A stretch of DNA of 46,515 bases from an uncultured Eubacteriales bacterium (GTDB lineage: Bacteria; Bacillota; Clostridia; TANB77; CAG-508). Numbering within the stretch: position 1 is the first letter of the stretch; each line of letters begins with the position of its first letter. This document shows positions 7,751-16,702 of the stretch, piece after piece. A model generated the notes under the pieces. That model made no database searches. It saw only the letters and a list, made by a program, of their open reading frames with translations, and had not been told where the DNA came from. A program made the translations under genes and the position numbers. Location: assembly GCA_949288095.1 (NCBI GenBank), contig CASEIX010000013.1, positions 1 to 46,515 of the forward strand, written 5' to 3'.

Positions 7751-9133
7751 TTATGAAAAATTTTCTATGTTTTCTAAACTTCTCTCTGCTAATTTCATAT
7801 ATCTTTCTTTTTTATCTTTTATCCTCTTTCCTTCTAGTTCTGGTAAAATTCCAAAATTGGCATTCATTGGTTGAAATTTTGTATTTGAAGTTGAAATATA
7901 TTGGGCTAATGCACCAATAATGGTATATTCTGAAAAAGTCATTTTACATTTTTCACATGCTTCTTTTGCATTTCTGAATTGCTGAATAGCATTTAAACTA
8001 GCCACCATACCAGAAGAAATGGATTCCACATATCCTTCCACTCCTGTAATTTGCCCTGCAAAATAGATGTTAGAATTACTTTTTAAATGATATGTTTCAT
8101 CTAACAATTCTGTAGAATTAATATAGGTGTTTCTATGCATCACACCATATTTTATGAATTCGGCATTCTCTAATCCTGGTATCATAGAAAATACTCTTTT
8201 TTGCTCTCCATATTTTAAATTAGTTTGAAAACCAACCATATTATACATCGTTGCTTGCTTATCATCTTGTCTTAATTGTACAACAGCATATGGTCTTCTT
8301 CCTGTTCTTGGATCATCAAATCCCACTGGTTTTAATGGACCAAATCTTAAAGTATCTAGTCCTCTTTTTGCCATAATCTCTATTGGCATACATCCTTCAA
8401 AAATTTCTCTTTTTTCAAAATCATGTAGAGTCACGACTTCTGCATTGACTAATTCTTTTACAAAATTTTCATATTCTTCTTGATTCATAGGAAGATTAAT
8501 ATAGCTTTGTTCTTCCTTTTCCTCTTCTAAACGTTTTTTCCAATCATCTATACTCTCTTCCTTCTTCTTTTCTTGTGCATATCTATCTCCATAAAAAGCA
8601 ATATTAAAGTCAATGCTATCTTTATTAATAATTGGAGCTGCTGCATCATAAAAGTATAACTTATCTTGACTTGTTATTTTCTGAATATCTTTTGCCAATC
8701 CTTCTGATGTTAATGGTCCTGTGGCGATAATCACAATTCCTTCTTTTGCTATTTCTTCTATATATGTAATTTCTTCATGTATAACCTCTATATTTTCATT
8801 TTCTTCAATCGCCTTTGTTACTTTTTCTGAAAACACTTTCCTATCCACTGCTAATGCTTGTCCAGCAGGTACGCTTGTTTCATCTGCTATTTTGATTAGC
8901 AAGGAGTCTAATCTTCTTAATTCTTCTTTTAATAATCCACATGCATTGGTTAGTAAATTAGATTTAAAGGAATTACTACACACAATCTCCGCCAGATTTT
9001 GATTACTATGTGCTGGTGAAAATTTCATTGGTTTCATTTCATATAATTTTACTTTTATACCTCTTTTTGCAATCTGATACGCAGCCTCTGATCCTGCTAG
9101 ACCTCCACCTATGATTGTTATATAATCTTTCAT
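7751..9133 (-). CDS. trmFO: tRNA (uracil-54-C5)-methyltransferase, folate and FAD dependent
   Basis: TrmFO makes ribothymidine at position 54 of the T-loop, using methylenetetrahydrofolate as carbon donor and FADH2 as reductant. The 460-residue protein opens with the FAD-binding motif [12 protein letters not shown] (about residues 7-18). It carries the conserved cysteine in VCSNSFKSN (Cys52) and the second conserved cysteine in [14 protein letters not shown]. Family blocks [24 protein letters not shown] and [14 protein letters not shown] (both present in full) confirm the call. ATG 9133 follows the SNF2 stop by 15 bp with an AAAGGA site, so the two are cotranscribed. It is typical of low-GC Firmicutes, which use TrmFO instead of TrmA. 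Confidence 0.97.
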   Translation of the reverse strand: MKDYITIIGGGLAGSEAAYQIAKRGIKVKLYEMKPMKFSPAHSNQNLAEIVCSNSFKSNLLTNACGLLKEELRRLDSLLIKIADETSVPAGQALAVDRKVFSEKVTKAIEENENIEVIHEEITYIEEIAKEGIVIIATGPLTSEGLAKDIQKITSQDKLYFYDAAAPIINKDSIDFNIAFYGDRYAQEKKKEESIDDWKKRLEEEKEEQSYINLPMNQEEYENFVKELVNAEVVTLHDFEKREIFEGCMPIEIMAKRGLDTLRFGPLKPVGFDDPRTGRRPYAVVQLRQDDKQATMYNMVGFQTNLKYGEQKRVFSMIPGLENAEFIKYGVMHRNTYINSTELLDETYHLKSNSNIYFAGQITGVEGYVESISSGMVASLNAIQQFRNAKEACEKCKMTFSEYTIIGALAQYISTSNTKFQPMNANFGILPELEGKRIKDKKERYMKLAERSLENIENFS

Positions 9134-9148
9134 ACCTTTATCCTTTCT

Positions 9149-12100
9149 TTATTCTTCAAATAATCGCATAATATCTTCTTTAGATAATGTATTAATAAAT
9201 GATGTCTTTGTACTAAGCATATTATCAATCAATTCTGCCTTCTTTTGTTGTAATTCATAGATTTTTTCTTCTATAGAATTTTTCGTAATTAATTTATATA
9301 CTTGCACATTATTTTTTTGTCCAATTCTATATGCTCTATCTGTCGCTTGGTTTTCTGTGGATAAGTTCCACCATGGGTCGTAATGTATTACCATATCTGC
9401 TCCTGTTAAGTTTAAACCTGTTCCTCCAGCTTTTAGAGATATTAAAAATACTTTAATATTTGGATTCTCATTAAATTCATCTACTAAATCCATTCTTTCA
9501 TCCACTTTTGTTGCTCCAGTCAATTTAAAATATTTTATGTTTAATTTTTGTAATTCCTGTTCAATGATTGGAAACATAGATGTATATCCAGAAAACAATA
9601 ATATTTTATGCCCACCTTTTACAACATCTTCTACAATTTCCATACACTGATTTAATTTACTACTTCCATTTGTATAATCTTTAATAAACAAGCTTGGATG
9701 ACAACAAATTTGTCTCAATCTTGTCAAAACGGCCAATATTTTAATATGGCTTTTTTCAATACCATTTAAGTTAATTTCTTCTGCCACTTCTTCTCTTGCC
9801 TGAGCTAAATATGAAACATATAGATTTTTTTGTTCTTCTTCCATTTCATTATTCAAAACTGTTACTGTTTTATCTGGCAATTCTGTTAATACTTCTGACT
9901 TCGTTCTTCTTAAAATAAATGGTTCTATCAACATTTTTAATTTGTTCAATGCTTGTGTACTATTTTCTTTCACAATTGGTGTTTCATAAAGGGTTTTAAA
10001 TTTCTTATATGAAAATAAATATCCAGGCATAATATAATCAAATATTGACCATAGTTCTGCTAAAGAATTTTCAATTGGTGTTCCTGTTAAAGCATATCTC
10101 GTATCTGCACTAATTTTCTTTATAGATTTTGCATTTTGTGTATTACTATTTTTTAAATATTGTGCTTCATCTGCAATCATATATCGAAATTGATAATTTT
10201 TATCTTTATATAAATCTATGTCTCTTTTTAATAAATCATAAGAAGTAATGACTAAATCATAATTTTCCATGTCTGCAATTTTTCTTTTTCTTTCTGCTAA
10301 TGTACCATTAATAACAAGTGTACGCAATTCTCCTGTAAATTTTTCTGCTTCATTTTGCCAGTTTAGTGCTAAAGAACTTGGTGATATAACAATACTTGTC
10401 CTTCTTTCTTCTTTTGGCGTATTTTGTACATAATCTATAATAATCGATAACATTTGTACTGTTTTTCCTAGTCCCATGTCATCTGCTAATATGCCACCAA
10501 ATTTATATTTATCTAATGTTTTTAGCCATTTGAATCCGATTTTTTGATAATATCTTAGGGTATTTTCTAGTATTTCTGGTACTTTAATTTTATCGTTTTC
10601 ATTATCTTTATTTAATTCATTGACAATATTTTTATAATTATCATTTTTGATAACTTGTTTTCCTTTTGCCCCTTTTAGTAGTTCTTCTAAATATAGACTT
10701 CTATACATAGGAAGGTTAACTTCTCCCTCTTCTAAGTCTTTATATTCAATATCCATACCAGTAACCAATTTATCAATAAAATCTAATTCTTTATTATCTT
10801 CTAATTCTAAGAAACTTCCATCTTTTAATCTATAATATTTTTTCTTTAAATTATATTTTTGCATAATTTTTTCTAGTTCTTTGATATCTATATCTAAATT
10901 GTTTAAATCAATAGATAATAAATTATTCTCTATTTTTACCCCGATTGTTCCCATTTTAGGTTGTCTGATTTGTTTTTTCTTAAAATTTTCTGTTACCAAG
11001 ACTTCAAAATTTTGCATATAATAGTTAATGTCTTGTGTTAAGAATTGATAGATTTTATCATTATCTGGTAAGATAAATCTTAAATTTCTGACATCTAACA
11101 TAAATCCTGTTTTTCTGAAAATATTTAGGGCTTTGGTTTCTTTTATCATGTTTCTTGGTATTTCTATTTTTTGTTTTTCATCTAATGGATTAAATTCTTG
11201 ATGATCATAACAAAATTTGACATCTGCTACCAAATAGTCATGATTATCAAAATCAAGATATACTTTTGTTATCAATGTTTTTGGTTTATATTTTTCAATT
11301 TCTTCTTCAGAAATATTTTCTAACTTTATCGCATTTTTTACTTTTGGAATGATTACAGAAAATAACTGTGACAATTCCTCTTTTCCTAATTTTACTTCTG
11401 TCATATAGTTTTGCCTAAAAATTTCTAACAATTTTAAATTTGCTTTTTCAAATTTTTTATTACAACGATATAATTTATGTTCGTCTAAGATGTATTTGTA
11501 TAGTTTTCCTTTTATCATAGAAATTTTATAAATCTCAACATTTGGAACAATTTCATAATTATCTTCATCTATTTTTCTTAGTTTAAATTGAATATCTGGT
11601 TGTTCATCTGTAAATTCAATTTCTGTTTGTTTGTATTCTCTTTGAAAACTTATCTTTTTGCCTTTTAATATTTCAAATATATCATCCATTCCACTATTAC
11701 TTAAAATAATGCTGGTTTCACTTAAAGCATTTCCATAGAATCGATAATTACTATTAGAATTCGAATTGGCATATTTAATAATTTCTGCATATTTCATTAA
11801 AAAGTCTAGTAATGGTAAACTTTCTTTTTCAAAGCTTTCTCTTGTATGAACAAATTGTAATTTTTGTCCATAGCGATATAGTTCTTTATTTAACATTCTT
11901 GTATAAAAATCTGATAAATTTTTGATTTTATACATTCTTTTATTTCCTACTTTAAATTCAATCTTCATATCTCCTGTAAATTTATCATAAAAAATTTCAG
12001 GTTCTAATTTTATTGTTCCTTGTTCTTTTAATTCTGTTTCTTCTTCATCAATTCCTTCAATTTCCTCATTATAAAAGATATTGACAATTTGTTTAAATCC

Positions 12101-12484
12101 TCTATATTTATCATAACTTGAAGGTGAATCATGTTCTACTTCTACTATATTCTCATTTTCAGAATATGCTCTTTTTTCTTTATGGGAGTCATTATCCGCA
12201 AAATCTAATACCATCGCTAATGTATGTTTACAAATCCCATAATGATTATAATAATCTGGACAATCACATGTAATATCTTCTACTTCTCCATTTTTTACAA
12301 GAATATATGTATGGTATTCTTCATTTCCATACACACTTCCTTTTATTTCAAAATTTAATGGGTTTTGATATTCAAAATCAATAATATCTACTCTTCCCTC
12401 TTCTTTATATTCATGTGCTTTCCTTGTTCTAGATGCTCCTGCATCTTCACATAAATTATCTATGATATGTTTATTTATTTCCAT
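9149..12484 (-). CDS. SNF2-family DEAD/H helicase with N-terminal SWIM zinc finger
   Basis: The 1111-residue protein joins a SWIM finger (Cys73, Cys75, Cys85, His87 in TCDCPDYYNHYGICKH), a long central region typical of bacterial SNF2-associated domains, and a C-terminal SNF2 ATPase. The ATPase motifs are LADDMGLGKT (Walker A), MIADEAQYLKN (DEAQ box), LTGTPIENSLAELW, and in the second lobe SLKAGGTGLNLTGADMVIHY and QATDRAYRIGQ. Such proteins are ATP-driven double-stranded DNA translocases; the bacterial substrate is unknown, and remodelling of protein-DNA complexes is an inference. The start is ATG 12484 behind GAGAGGT; the longer frame begins with GTG at 12502 without support. A perfect-spacing promoter lies at 12513-12541. 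trmFO follows in the same operon. Confidence 0.93.
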   Translation of the reverse strand: MEINKHIIDNLCEDAGASRTRKAHEYKEEGRVDIIDFEYQNPLNFEIKGSVYGNEEYHTYILVKNGEVEDITCDCPDYYNHYGICKHTLAMVLDFADNDSHKEKRAYSENENIVEVEHDSPSSYDKYRGFKQIVNIFYNEEIEGIDEEETELKEQGTIKLEPEIFYDKFTGDMKIEFKVGNKRMYKIKNLSDFYTRMLNKELYRYGQKLQFVHTRESFEKESLPLLDFLMKYAEIIKYANSNSNSNYRFYGNALSETSIILSNSGMDDIFEILKGKKISFQREYKQTEIEFTDEQPDIQFKLRKIDEDNYEIVPNVEIYKISMIKGKLYKYILDEHKLYRCNKKFEKANLKLLEIFRQNYMTEVKLGKEELSQLFSVIIPKVKNAIKLENISEEEIEKYKPKTLITKVYLDFDNHDYLVADVKFCYDHQEFNPLDEKQKIEIPRNMIKETKALNIFRKTGFMLDVRNLRFILPDNDKIYQFLTQDINYYMQNFEVLVTENFKKKQIRQPKMGTIGVKIENNLLSIDLNNLDIDIKELEKIMQKYNLKKKYYRLKDGSFLELEDNKELDFIDKLVTGMDIEYKDLEEGEVNLPMYRSLYLEELLKGAKGKQVIKNDNYKNIVNELNKDNENDKIKVPEILENTLRYYQKIGFKWLKTLDKYKFGGILADDMGLGKTVQMLSIIIDYVQNTPKEERRTSIVISPSSLALNWQNEAEKFTGELRTLVINGTLAERKRKIADMENYDLVITSYDLLKRDIDLYKDKNYQFRYMIADEAQYLKNSNTQNAKSIKKISADTRYALTGTPIENSLAELWSIFDYIMPGYLFSYKKFKTLYETPIVKENSTQALNKLKMLIEPFILRRTKSEVLTELPDKTVTVLNNEMEEEQKNLYVSYLAQAREEVAEEINLNGIEKSHIKILAVLTRLRQICCHPSLFIKDYTNGSSKLNQCMEIVEDVVKGGHKILLFSGYTSMFPIIEQELQKLNIKYFKLTGATKVDERMDLVDEFNENPNIKVFLISLKAGGTGLNLTGADMVIHYDPWWNLSTENQATDRAYRIGQKNNVQVYKLITKNSIEEKIYELQQKKAELIDNMLSTKTSFINTLSKEDIMRLFEE

Positions 12485-12512
12485 AATTTTTTTACCTCTC
12501 ACTTGGCAAAAA

Positions 12513-12541
12513 ATTATATACTATTTTAGACTTTTTTTCAA
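12513..12541 (-). promoter_or_regulatory. Sigma-A promoter for SNF2-trmFO operon
   Basis: Minus strand TTGAAA (12541-12536), 17 bases, perfect TATAAT (12518-12513), 29 bases before the start codon. The terminator of the preceding spo0E-like gene ends just upstream of the -35 box. Confidence 0.8.
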
Positions 12542-12549
12542 GTGGTTTG

Positions 12550-12585
12550 AAAAAAATTCCCCACAACAAAACATTGCAGGGAATT
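12550..12585 (-). terminator. Intrinsic terminator of the spo0E-like gene
   Basis: On the minus strand a 12-bp stem (12585-12574 with 12566-12555, including two G-T pairs; AATTCCC...GGGAATT outer arms) with a 7-base loop and a T7 tail. It lies directly after the stop codon at 12592. Confidence 0.85.
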
Positions 12586-12591
12586 ATTTTT

Positions 12592-12756
12592 TTAAATCCA
12601 CATCATTACCGGTTTTTTTTTATTATCTTTATTATAATAAGACGCAATTAACTCGTCAAGTTCTACACTAATCTTATAAATAATATGATAATCCTTTCCT
12701 TCTTCTATACTCTTATTCAATTTATCTCGTAATTTACAAATTTCATCATTTAACAT
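12592..12756 (-). CDS. Spo0E-like aspartyl-phosphate phosphatase
   Basis: A 54-residue protein beginning MLNDEICKLRDKLNKSIEEG and containing ISVELDELIASYY, the Spo0E-family helix-hairpin-helix with the signature S-x-x-L-D-x-x-I-x-x-Y. In Bacillus, Spo0E proteins dephosphorylate Spo0A~P and delay sporulation; here the partner is inferred to be Spo0A as well. The ATG at 12756 is preceded by AAGGAGAG at 7 bases. An intrinsic terminator follows, so it is a single-gene unit. A TGTCGAA sequence matching the Spo0A box lies about 120 bp upstream. The short basic tail after the motif (NKDNKKKP) is not informative. The motif is distinctive despite the small size. Confidence 0.85.
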   Translation of the reverse strand: MLNDEICKLRDKLNKSIEEGKDYHIIYKISVELDELIASYYNKDNKKKPVMMWI

Positions 12757-12876
12757 TTTTATCTCTCCTTCTTCCTAATTTATCTTCTGTATATTTATAA
12801 ATTAACACACAAAAATCTCTCAGTCAAGCAATTTCACTTGTTTTTGTCAAGTTTCGTATGACGGATTTTTACAATT

Positions 12877-12883
12877 TTCGACA
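12877..12883 (-). promoter_or_regulatory. Possible Spo0A box
   Basis: Minus strand TGTCGAA, an exact match to the core Spo0A-binding sequence known from Bacillus and Clostridium, about 120 bp before the spo0E-like start codon. The same 7-mer also occurs by chance inside the coding region near 5745, so the support is mainly from context. Confidence 0.35.
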
Positions 12884-12894
12884 CTAAAAAATAG

Positions 12895-12939
12895 AAAAAA
12901 ACAGTATTATTATTTTTCTTATTTTAATACTGTTTTTTT
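12895..12939. terminator. Intrinsic terminator of the ymfF-ymfH operon (possibly bidirectional)
   Basis: ACAGTATTA (12901-12909) pairs with TAATACTGT (12925-12933). An A-run on one side and a T-run on the other give a U-tract for either strand. It lies 26 bases after the ymfH stop codon. Confidence 0.8.
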
Positions 12940-12964
12940 GTGTTATTTTTTATGATTTCTTTTT

Positions 12965-14239
12965 TTAATTTTTGACAATAGAAATCACCATTTTTTCTTC
13001 TTTAAATACATCATTTAACACCTGTGTTAAATATTCTACATCTATTGCATCTATTTGATTTAAATATTCAAAACTATTGATTCCCATAAAATAATTTGCT
13101 AAAAACATATTGGCAATACTTTCAACATCATCATAATCTTTTACATATTCTCCATATAATTTCTTTTTGATTCTTTGAAAGTCTGCTTCAGAAATCCCTT
13201 CTTGTTTTTGTCTATTGATTTCTTCTTTTACTTTACTATACACTTGTTCTGGTTCGTTTGATTGTCCTGAAATTAGTACATGTGCATAATTTTCTGAAAA
13301 TTCATAATTTGCTCCAATTCCTCCAAAAACGATTCCTTTATTATATAATTCTTTATATAATCTAGAACTTTTTCCTACTAATAGCTCTAATAATATTTGA
13401 ATAGCAATATCTCTTTTTACCATTTCTTCTGGATTGTCTGTCGGTTTCACTTTTATACCAATTGTATACATAGGTCTACTGACTTCCATTTTTTGTTCTA
13501 TTTTTTCTTTTACAATCGTATCTGGTTCTTCTGGATAAAATGTTTGTATGTTTCCCTCTACTTTATTTTCTTTTAATCTTTTCTTAATTTCTTCTAGCAT
13601 TTTTTCAGGTTCAAAATCTCCACAAACAGCAATTGCCATATTAGATAAGTTATAAAATGTATGATAACATTTATATAAAATTTCTTTATCTATTTTACTA
13701 ATCGAATCAATGGTTCCAACAACATCAATCTTTACTGGATGATTATGATATAAAATTTGCATAGTATTTAGATATACTTTCCAATCTGGAGAATCATCAT
13801 ACATCATAATTTCTTGTCCTATAATCCCTTTTTCTTTTTCAACATTTTCATCTGTAAAATAAGGATTTTGTACATAATCCATTAACTCATCCATCGCTGG
13901 ATAAAAATTATCTGTACAACCAAATAAATATGCAGTCATATCATTTGTTGTAAAAGCATTTGCATCTACACCTAAAGCAGTTAAGGTATCTAAACTATTT
14001 GTACCATTTTCTTGTTCAAATAATTTATGCTCTAGAAAGTGAGCAATACCATTTGGCACTTCTGTTTTTGTATTTTCTCCAGGAACAATAAATACATTTT
14101 CATTTGAACCATAATTTGTTCCCCATATCATATATTTTTTCTTCATTCCCTTTTTAGGAATCACCATGACTGTTAAGCCATTTTCTAATTTTTCTAAATA
14201 TAATGTTTCTTTTACCTTTGAATTTTCTATCACTTGCAT
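12965..14239 (-). CDS. ymfH: M16-family zinc metallopeptidase, YmfH-like
   Basis: The 424-residue protein has the inverted zinc motif H-x-x-E-H as HFLEH (His67, Glu70, His71) in GIAHFLEHKLFEQENGT, followed by NAFTTNDMTAYLFG and the downstream helix with Glu residues (EKEKGIIGQEI) typical of the third ligand. It lies 20 bp after a partner lacking the zinc motif. The pair matches the B. subtilis ymfF-ymfH arrangement, in which an active and an inactive subunit probably form a heterodimer, as in other M16 proteases. Current annotations link this pair to modification of elongation factor P; that role is recalled from the family and not shown here. ATG 14239 has AGGAGA 8 bases upstream. Confidence 0.9.
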   Translation of the reverse strand: MQVIENSKVKETLYLEKLENGLTVMVIPKKGMKKKYMIWGTNYGSNENVFIVPGENTKTEVPNGIAHFLEHKLFEQENGTNSLDTLTALGVDANAFTTNDMTAYLFGCTDNFYPAMDELMDYVQNPYFTDENVEKEKGIIGQEIMMYDDSPDWKVYLNTMQILYHNHPVKIDVVGTIDSISKIDKEILYKCYHTFYNLSNMAIAVCGDFEPEKMLEEIKKRLKENKVEGNIQTFYPEEPDTIVKEKIEQKMEVSRPMYTIGIKVKPTDNPEEMVKRDIAIQILLELLVGKSSRLYKELYNKGIVFGGIGANYEFSENYAHVLISGQSNEPEQVYSKVKEEINRQKQEGISEADFQRIKKKLYGEYVKDYDDVESIANMFLANYFMGINSFEYLNQIDAIDVEYLTQVLNDVFKEEKMVISIVKN

Positions 14240-14259
14240 TTATTTTTCTCCTATCATCA

Positions 14260-15522
14260 TTAATTTCTTAAAAAATATATTGTGTTGATCTCTACTTTAT
14301 GAGCCACTTGTTCAACATCATCTTTTGTCACTTTTCCTATTCTTTCTATATATTCATCTACTGATTTTTGATTTCCAGACATTTCTTGTCCAAAATAATA
14401 CGTAATACTTGTATCTTGTTCATCATCTATCGTCTTTATGGATGATATAATTGCTTTCTTCGCATTTTCTACTTCTTCTTCAGTAAAATTTCCATTTTTC
14501 ATATCTTCTAATTGCTTTTTTATTAAATTTAATGCTTTTTCATAATTTGAAATTTCTATTCCACAATTTATGAATATATTATCCTTATATTTAAAATATC
14601 TAGAACTAGCTTCATAAGCTAAATTTGCTTTTTCTCTAACATTTTGAAATATTTTAGAATTTGCACTTCCTCCTAAGATTGTATTATATATCATAACATT
14701 ATATTTCTCATCTTCGCTTTGTGAATTTACATCTAAACCGACTACTAATTTTCCTTGCATTACATCCATTGTTTCTATTTTTTCACCTTGTTTAACTGTA
14801 TTTTTTTCACTTTCTTGATTATAGATAGGTTCTCTTTCTTCTAAATTTGTTATATTTTGATTTTCTGCTATGATATTTGCTACTTCTTCATTTACATTTC
14901 CTGAAACAAAAATGTCTATTTTACATTGTTCTATTAATTGTTTATATCTTTCATATAAATTTTTCTCATTGATATCTTTTAAATCTTCTACATATCCAAA
15001 TCGATATAATCCAAATGGTTTTCCTTGGTACATTTCCTCAATACATCTATCTAATGCATATCTTCTTTTATTATCCACTCTTCCTTCTATTCTTTGTTTC
15101 ATATTGTTTTTTTCTTGTTCTACATATTCCTTTTTAAATCCATTGTCTTCAATTAATGGATTTAATATAATATCTAAAATATTTTCGATTGCTTTTTTTA
15201 ATATGGTTTCATTTGTTTGTGGTAAAAATGTATCATTTACAGTTTCTATATAGAATTTTAGTACTTGGTTATCTCCTGTTTTATCAATACCACAGTCAAA
15301 ACTTGCACCATATAATTCTTCTAATTGTTTGCTAATTTCCTCTTGTGTTTTTAATGTATTGCTTCCCCTCCTTAGCACAGCTGAAATGAGTGCATTTGCT
15401 GTTACTGTTTCTCTTTCTAATTTTGTTGTCAAAAATATGGCTACTAAATTTGTTTTAAACTTATCTGTATTTAAAATATGAAGTTTGATTCCTTTTTTTA
15501 TTTCTTTTTTTGTATAATTCAT
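14260..15522 (-). CDS. ymfF: M16-like protein lacking the zinc site, YmfF-like
   Basis: The 420-residue product has the M16 fold pattern: TANALISAVLRRGSNTLKTQEEISKQLEELYGASFDC at the N-terminus (the whole block is visible), and LGGSANSKIFQNVREKANLAYEASSRY in the second half, the conserved glycine-rich and R/Y blocks of M16 C-terminal domains. The HxxEH motif is absent, so it should be the non-catalytic subunit. ATG 15522 follows AAAGGAGATAT. It is translated just before ymfH and is cotranscribed with it. No strong upstream promoter was found; a TATAAT near 15607-15612 lacks a good -35 box. Confidence 0.88.
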   Translation of the reverse strand: MNYTKKEIKKGIKLHILNTDKFKTNLVAIFLTTKLERETVTANALISAVLRRGSNTLKTQEEISKQLEELYGASFDCGIDKTGDNQVLKFYIETVNDTFLPQTNETILKKAIENILDIILNPLIEDNGFKKEYVEQEKNNMKQRIEGRVDNKRRYALDRCIEEMYQGKPFGLYRFGYVEDLKDINEKNLYERYKQLIEQCKIDIFVSGNVNEEVANIIAENQNITNLEEREPIYNQESEKNTVKQGEKIETMDVMQGKLVVGLDVNSQSEDEKYNVMIYNTILGGSANSKIFQNVREKANLAYEASSRYFKYKDNIFINCGIEISNYEKALNLIKKQLEDMKNGNFTEEEVENAKKAIISSIKTIDDEQDTSITYYFGQEMSGNQKSVDEYIERIGKVTKDDVEQVAHKVEINTIYFLRN

Positions 15523-15685
15523 ATATCTCCTTTCCTTGATATTTGATATGTTTTATCTCCCTGTATATGATATATCAAAATCAATTTTCCGAATTTCTTT
15601 TTATTATGTATCATATTATAACACAATATTCGCTTTACTATTATATTTTTTATAATTTTTAATCATACATTTTATTTTGATAACG

Positions 15686-15719
15686 AAAAAACGGGATATT
15701 AACTTTTATTAATACCCCG
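15686..15719 (-). terminator. Intrinsic terminator of rpsU
   Basis: Minus strand CGGGGTATTA pairs with TAATATCCCG (one G-T pair) around an 8-base loop, followed by T6. It begins 13 bases after the rpsU stop codon. Confidence 0.88.
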
Positions 15720-15731
15720 CTTTTATATGTA

Positions 15732-15902
15732 TTAAAATTTTCTTTTTCTTGCTGCCTCAGATTTTTTCTTTCTTTTTACACTAGGTTTTTCATAATGCTC
15801 TCTTTTACGAACTTCTTGTAATACTCCATTTCTAGCACATTGTCTCTTAAATCTTTTTAGAGCATCTTCTATATTACCATTATTAACTTTAATTTCTAAC
15901 AT
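15732..15902 (-). CDS. rpsU: 30S ribosomal protein S21
   Basis: A 56-residue, strongly basic protein starting [20 protein letters not shown] and continuing [20 protein letters not shown], a complete match to the S21 pattern (small, absent from some lineages, near the mRNA anti-Shine-Dalgarno site on the 30S platform). ATG 15902 is preceded by AAGGAGGGG at 7 bases. It forms a single-gene unit with a consensus promoter and an intrinsic terminator. The Lys/Arg-rich C-terminus ([15 protein letters not shown]) is normal for Firmicute S21. Confidence 0.97.
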   Translation of the reverse strand: MLEIKVNNGNIEDALKRFKRQCARNGVLQEVRKREHYEKPSVKRKKKSEAARKRKF

Positions 15903-15968
15903 TTAAATTCCCCTCCTTCCGGTCATACGAAAACTGTATGTTGGGATAACCCTTATTCAACGATATAT

Positions 15969-15997
15969 ATTATACCTTATTGGTTCTTAGTTGTCAA
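15969..15997 (-). promoter_or_regulatory. Consensus sigma-A promoter for rpsU
   Basis: Minus strand TTGACA (15997-15992), 17 bases, TATAAT (15974-15969): an exact consensus. The leader that follows contains a CATAC/GTATG hairpin close to the ribosome binding site. Confidence 0.92.
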
Positions 15998-16013
15998 TAG
16001 AATTATTTTTAAA

Positions 16014-16610
16014 TTAAGAAAATAAACCGCCTATAAAGTTAAATATTGGATTTTCAAATAATAGTTGTCTCATCCAACCATTTGTAAATGGTATAAACCA
16101 TAAGATAACACCAATGATAAGAAGTGCCACAATGGTTAATCCTATTGCTAACCAATCTGTTTGATTCATTTTTCTTCTTTCTGTTTTTTCTGGTTTATTT
16201 GCCCATAAATCTTTTACTAAATCCACAAGTCCAAATATAGTTCCAACATTACTTTTATTTCTTACATATTCTGTTTTTTTCTTTTTTCTTTTATTTCCTG
16301 ATATATTCTCATTTCGTTGTCGAGTTATCGTTTGTTGATAATTTTGATTGTTTTCCCTGGATGTATTTTGACTTGTCTGTACACGAGTTCTTTCTTTTTG
16401 TAATTCTAAGTCATATTGTGATCTTAAAAAACTATCTGATAAGATATTATATGCCTCATTAATCTCTTTAAGCTTTTTTTCTGCTTCTCTTTTTTCAACA
16501 GATGAATATAAATCTGGATGATATTTTTTTACTAATGTTTTATATGCTTTTTCTATAATTTCTTGTGATGCCTTTTCATTTACTTCTAATATTCCATAAT
16601 AATCTTTCAT
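16014..16610 (-). CDS. Membrane-anchored J-domain protein
   Basis: The 198-residue protein begins with a J domain ([20 protein letters not shown], then the invariant HPD at residues 31-33, then [10 protein letters not shown]). This domain stimulates the ATPase of a DnaK-type Hsp70. A Lys/Arg/Asn-rich linker follows, then one hydrophobic helix near residues 150-172 ([20 protein letters not shown]). It lacks the Gly/Phe, zinc and substrate-binding domains of true DnaJ, so it probably recruits DnaK to the membrane. The ATG at 16610 is preferred over ATG 16616 because AGAGGA is then 6 bases away instead of 1. It lies directly downstream of the cohesin-protein gene but has its own promoter and is separated by a terminator. 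Confidence 0.85.
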   Translation of the reverse strand: MKDYYGILEVNEKASQEIIEKAYKTLVKKYHPDLYSSVEKREAEKKLKEINEAYNILSDSFLRSQYDLELQKERTRVQTSQNTSRENNQNYQQTITRQRNENISGNKRKKKKTEYVRNKSNVGTIFGLVDLVKDLWANKPEKTERRKMNQTDWLAIGLTIVALLIIGVILWFIPFTNGWMRQLLFENPIFNFIGGLFS

Positions 16611-16647
16611 ATCCATTCCTCTATCTTATTTTTTCTTTTGTATGTTT

Positions 16648-16676
16648 ATTGTATCCTAAAAAAAAGAAAATAGCAA
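16648..16676 (-). promoter_or_regulatory. Sigma-A promoter for the J-domain gene
   Basis: Minus strand TTGCTA (16676-16671), 17 bases, TACAAT (16653-16648). The -35 box is also the 3' arm of the upstream gene's terminator hairpin, so termination and initiation signals overlap. Confidence 0.65.
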
Positions 16677-16693
16677 TATCATTTGCTACTTTC
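16658..16693 (-). terminator. Intrinsic terminator of the cohesin-protein gene
   Basis: Minus strand GAAA-G-TAGCAA, loop ATGATA, TTGCTA-TTTTC and then a T8 run, 10 bases after the stop codon. Confidence 0.8.
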
Positions 16694-16702
16694 TTTTATA
16701 TT

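Larger units (their letters stand above)
12757..12964. other. Region upstream of the spo0E-like gene
   Basis: No gene is seen. It contains the ribosome binding site, a weak candidate promoter (TTGACT at 12827-12822, 17 bases, TAATTT), a second TTGACA (12850-12845), a Spo0A-box match (12877-12883) and the terminator of ymfH. Confidence 0.5.
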
